Part shown: in pieces, positions 6,129 through 6,795 of the stretch | How positions within the stretch are numbered: position 1 is the stretch's first letter | Layout of the letters: each line of letters begins with the position of its first letter | NCBI GenBank assembly: GCA_035304285.1 | Contig: DATGQI010000164.1 | Location: 1-6,795, forward strand | Length of the DNA: 6,795 nucleotides | Reading direction: 5' to 3' | Source: IDS-8 sp035304285 | GTDB taxonomy: Bacteria; Pseudomonadota; Gammaproteobacteria; Steroidobacterales; Woeseiaceae | The notes under the pieces: model-generated | Database searches by the model: none | Told to the model about the DNA's origin: nothing | What the model saw: only the letters and a program-made list of their open reading frames with translations | Program-made: the position numbers and the translations under genes

Positions 6129-6156
6129 CGCTGCAGGAGCCCGTCATACGGGCGAC
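6129..6156 (+). repeat. REP-like element, copy 4
   Basis: It reads CGCTGCAGGAGC with the stem GCCCGT, loop CAT, ACGGGC, then GAC. The last stem pair is T-A where other copies have C-G, a compensating change. It starts 35 bases downstream of the lipoprotein stop, where it could stabilise the 3' end of that mRNA or help end transcription. Confidence 0.75.
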
Positions 6157-6191
6157 AAACGGCGGCGTCGAACTTACCGCGGCATTGGCGG

Positions 6192-6629
6192 CTATAGCGC
6201 CGCGCCGAACACCTCGCCTCGTCCGTGCCCAGGATGCGGATGCGGGTGATGGGGCGCCGAGTGCGCGTATGAATTCAGCACGCGGTAACCACGGCCCTCG
6301 AGGCAGCGGGCGAAGACGTACTTCTTTTCGCGCTCCGCCTCCAGGCCTCCACTGGTTGCGCCATAGATGCCGCCGTATCCTGCGCCCTCTCCCGCGGCAC
6401 CGCTGATAGCGCCGGCCACGGCGCCGATCACCGCGCCGACCGCCGCGCTTTCTACGGCCGCTTCGCCGATGCTGACCTGGTCGGCGTACCCCTTGCATTC
6501 ATCGACGTCTCTCTGGAAAACCTCGGGATCGATTCCTTTCAGGTCCACGATAGGTTCCGGATGCGCAGCGCAGCCGGCGATCAGGATGATGGAGAGGGCG
6601 GCCCCGAAGCTGGGAATCGGTCGGATCAT
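6192..6629 (-). CDS. Glycine-zipper lipoprotein with His-rich C-terminus
   Basis: A 145-residue predicted lipoprotein of unknown function. The N-terminal signal peptide ends in the lipobox IAGC (17-20), so C20 should be lipidated; residue 21 is Ala, not Asp, which fits outer-membrane sorting. A short polar stretch (24-56) is followed by a glycine/alanine-rich glycine-zipper segment (about 57-95: AVGAVIGAVAGAISGAAGEG and more), which can pack against a membrane or oligomerise. Then comes ARCLEGRGYRVL (107-118), seen in many small proteobacterial glycine-zipper proteins; C45 and C109 could pair in the periplasm. The tail HSAPHHPHPHPGHG (123-136) holds six His and suggests metal binding. The start is the ATG at 6629 with GAGGTG 5 bases upstream. 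It is on the same strand as pncC but 384 bases away, so it is probably its own transcript. Confidence 0.85.
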   Translation of the reverse strand: MIRPIPSFGAALSIILIAGCAAHPEPIVDLKGIDPEVFQRDVDECKGYADQVSIGEAAVESAAVGAVIGAVAGAISGAAGEGAGYGGIYGATSGGLEAEREKKYVFARCLEGRGYRVLNSYAHSAPHHPHPHPGHGRGEVFGAAL

Positions 6630-6630
6630 G

Positions 6631-6678
6631 AGAGCACCTCGTTAGTACGGTGTCAGAGCACCTCGTTAGTACGGTGTT
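6631..6678. repeat. 24-bp tandem duplication that copies the ribosome binding site
   Basis: Two adjacent 24-base copies (6631-6654 and 6655-6678) differ only at the last base. Each begins AGAGCACCTCGTTAGTACGG on the plus strand, so each contains GAGGTG on the minus strand. The copy next to the gene supplies the Shine-Dalgarno of the lipoprotein at 6629. The other is an extra, unused copy 24 bases upstream. Confidence 0.95.
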
Positions 6679-6688
6679 GATGAGCGCT

Positions 6689-6705
6689 AGCGACGTAAGG
6701 TCGCT
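6689..6705. other. Inverted repeat beside the putative lipoprotein -10
   Basis: AGCGAC (6689-6694) and GTCGCT (6700-6705) are perfect 6-base inverted arms around 5 bases. The repeat overlaps the candidate -10 at its right end, so it could be an operator or a hairpin at the very start of the mRNA. Confidence 0.35.
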
Positions 6706-6736
6706 TATACCCCTACGTAGCTGAACGGGTGCTGAA
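6704..6736 (-). promoter_or_regulatory. Candidate promoter and activator site for the lipoprotein
   Basis: On the minus strand TATAAG (6709-6704) is a 5-of-6 match to a -10. No -35 hexamer is recognisable at 16-18 bases. In its place are the perfect palindrome CTACGTAG (6713-6720) and two direct repeats of TTCAGC (6736-6731 and 6725-6720) one helical turn apart (11 bases). A poor -35 with upstream direct repeats fits an activator-dependent promoter, but the regulator is unknown. Confidence 0.35.
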
Positions 6737-6745
6737 TGCGATCAG

Positions 6746-6766
6746 AGTGCCGCCAGGCACTGCCTG
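6746..6766. other. Two overlapping inverted repeats near the right edge
   Basis: AGTGCC (6746-6751) pairs with GGCACT (6756-6761) around 4 bases, and CAGGCA (6754-6759) pairs with TGCCTG (6761-6766) around one base. The two share sequence, so only one can form at a time. The stretch continues as TGCCTGACACC. I see no open reading frame from here to the end of the window. Confidence 0.35.
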
Positions 6767-6795
6767 ACACCCTCCGCGTACGGGGTTTTGTGGAC

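Larger units (their letters stand above)
6022..6159 (+). repeat. Tandem duplication of a 60-62 base unit that includes a REP element
   Basis: Unit A (6022-6081) and unit B (6098-6159) both begin CCGGACGTGTGCCA, continue through a near-identical stretch GGCGAT.GAAC.AAGCG, then a REP-like element (copies 3 and 4) and end GACAAA. They are offset by 76 bases with 16 bases between. Outside the REP stem they differ at only a few positions, so the duplicated segment is longer than the REP element itself. Both lie between pncC and the lipoprotein gene. Confidence 0.8.

Noticed and set aside
5938..6156. Repeated units that could suggest a CRISPR array
   Set aside because: Units are few, palindromic, vary in orientation and spacing, and share flanks; there are no unique uniform spacers or cas genes.
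5926..6498. 190-codon minus-strand open frame across the REP cluster
   Set aside because: It translates the repeats and an off-frame part of the lipoprotein; it is Arg/Gly-rich with no domain.

Overview
This is a GC-rich chromosomal window from what looks like a gammaproteobacterium. Every gene I can support lies on the minus strand. Read in the direction of transcription (right to left), the order is: small glycine-zipper lipoprotein, pncC (stand-alone CinA C-terminal domain), thpR (2H RNA phosphodiesterase), recA, recX, alaS, and the first 29 codons of csrA, cut off by the left window edge. The cinA/pncC-recA-recX-alaS-csrA order is a well-known gammaproteobacterial backbone. The lineage within that class is uncertain; the REP-type repeats and the RecA/AlaRS sequences would fit a Xanthomonadales/Nevskiales/Pseudomonas-like group, but this is inference.

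Layout on the plus-strand coordinates: 1-88 csrA 5' end; 89-234 gap with a GGA-rich csrA leader and a small hairpin; 235-2856 alaS; 2857-3004 gap with a head-to-head pair of REP elements; 3005-3511 recX (GTG start); 3512-3628 gap with a REP variant and a second hairpin; 3629-4663 recA; 4664-4792 recA promoter gap; 4793-5302 thpR, overlapping by 8 nt with pncC at 5295-5807; 5808-6191 a 384-base gap holding four REP copies, two of them inside a longer tandem duplication; 6192-6629 lipoprotein; 6630-6795 its upstream region, with a 24-bp tandem duplication that copies the ribosome binding site and several small inverted and direct repeats. No gene is visible in 6630-6795.

Functionally this is core housekeeping: recombination and DNA repair (RecA and its modulator RecX), NAD-cycle salvage (PncC), RNA end processing (ThpR), alanine charging (AlaRS) and post-transcriptional regulation (CsrA). 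I see no phage, transposase, CRISPR, toxin-antitoxin or defence system. The structure that the genes do not explain is the family of seven REP-like palindromic elements, three of which sit in the recA-recX and recX-alaS junctions and could set the relative expression of those genes. The most lineage-specific gene is the lipoprotein with its His-rich tail and duplicated leader.
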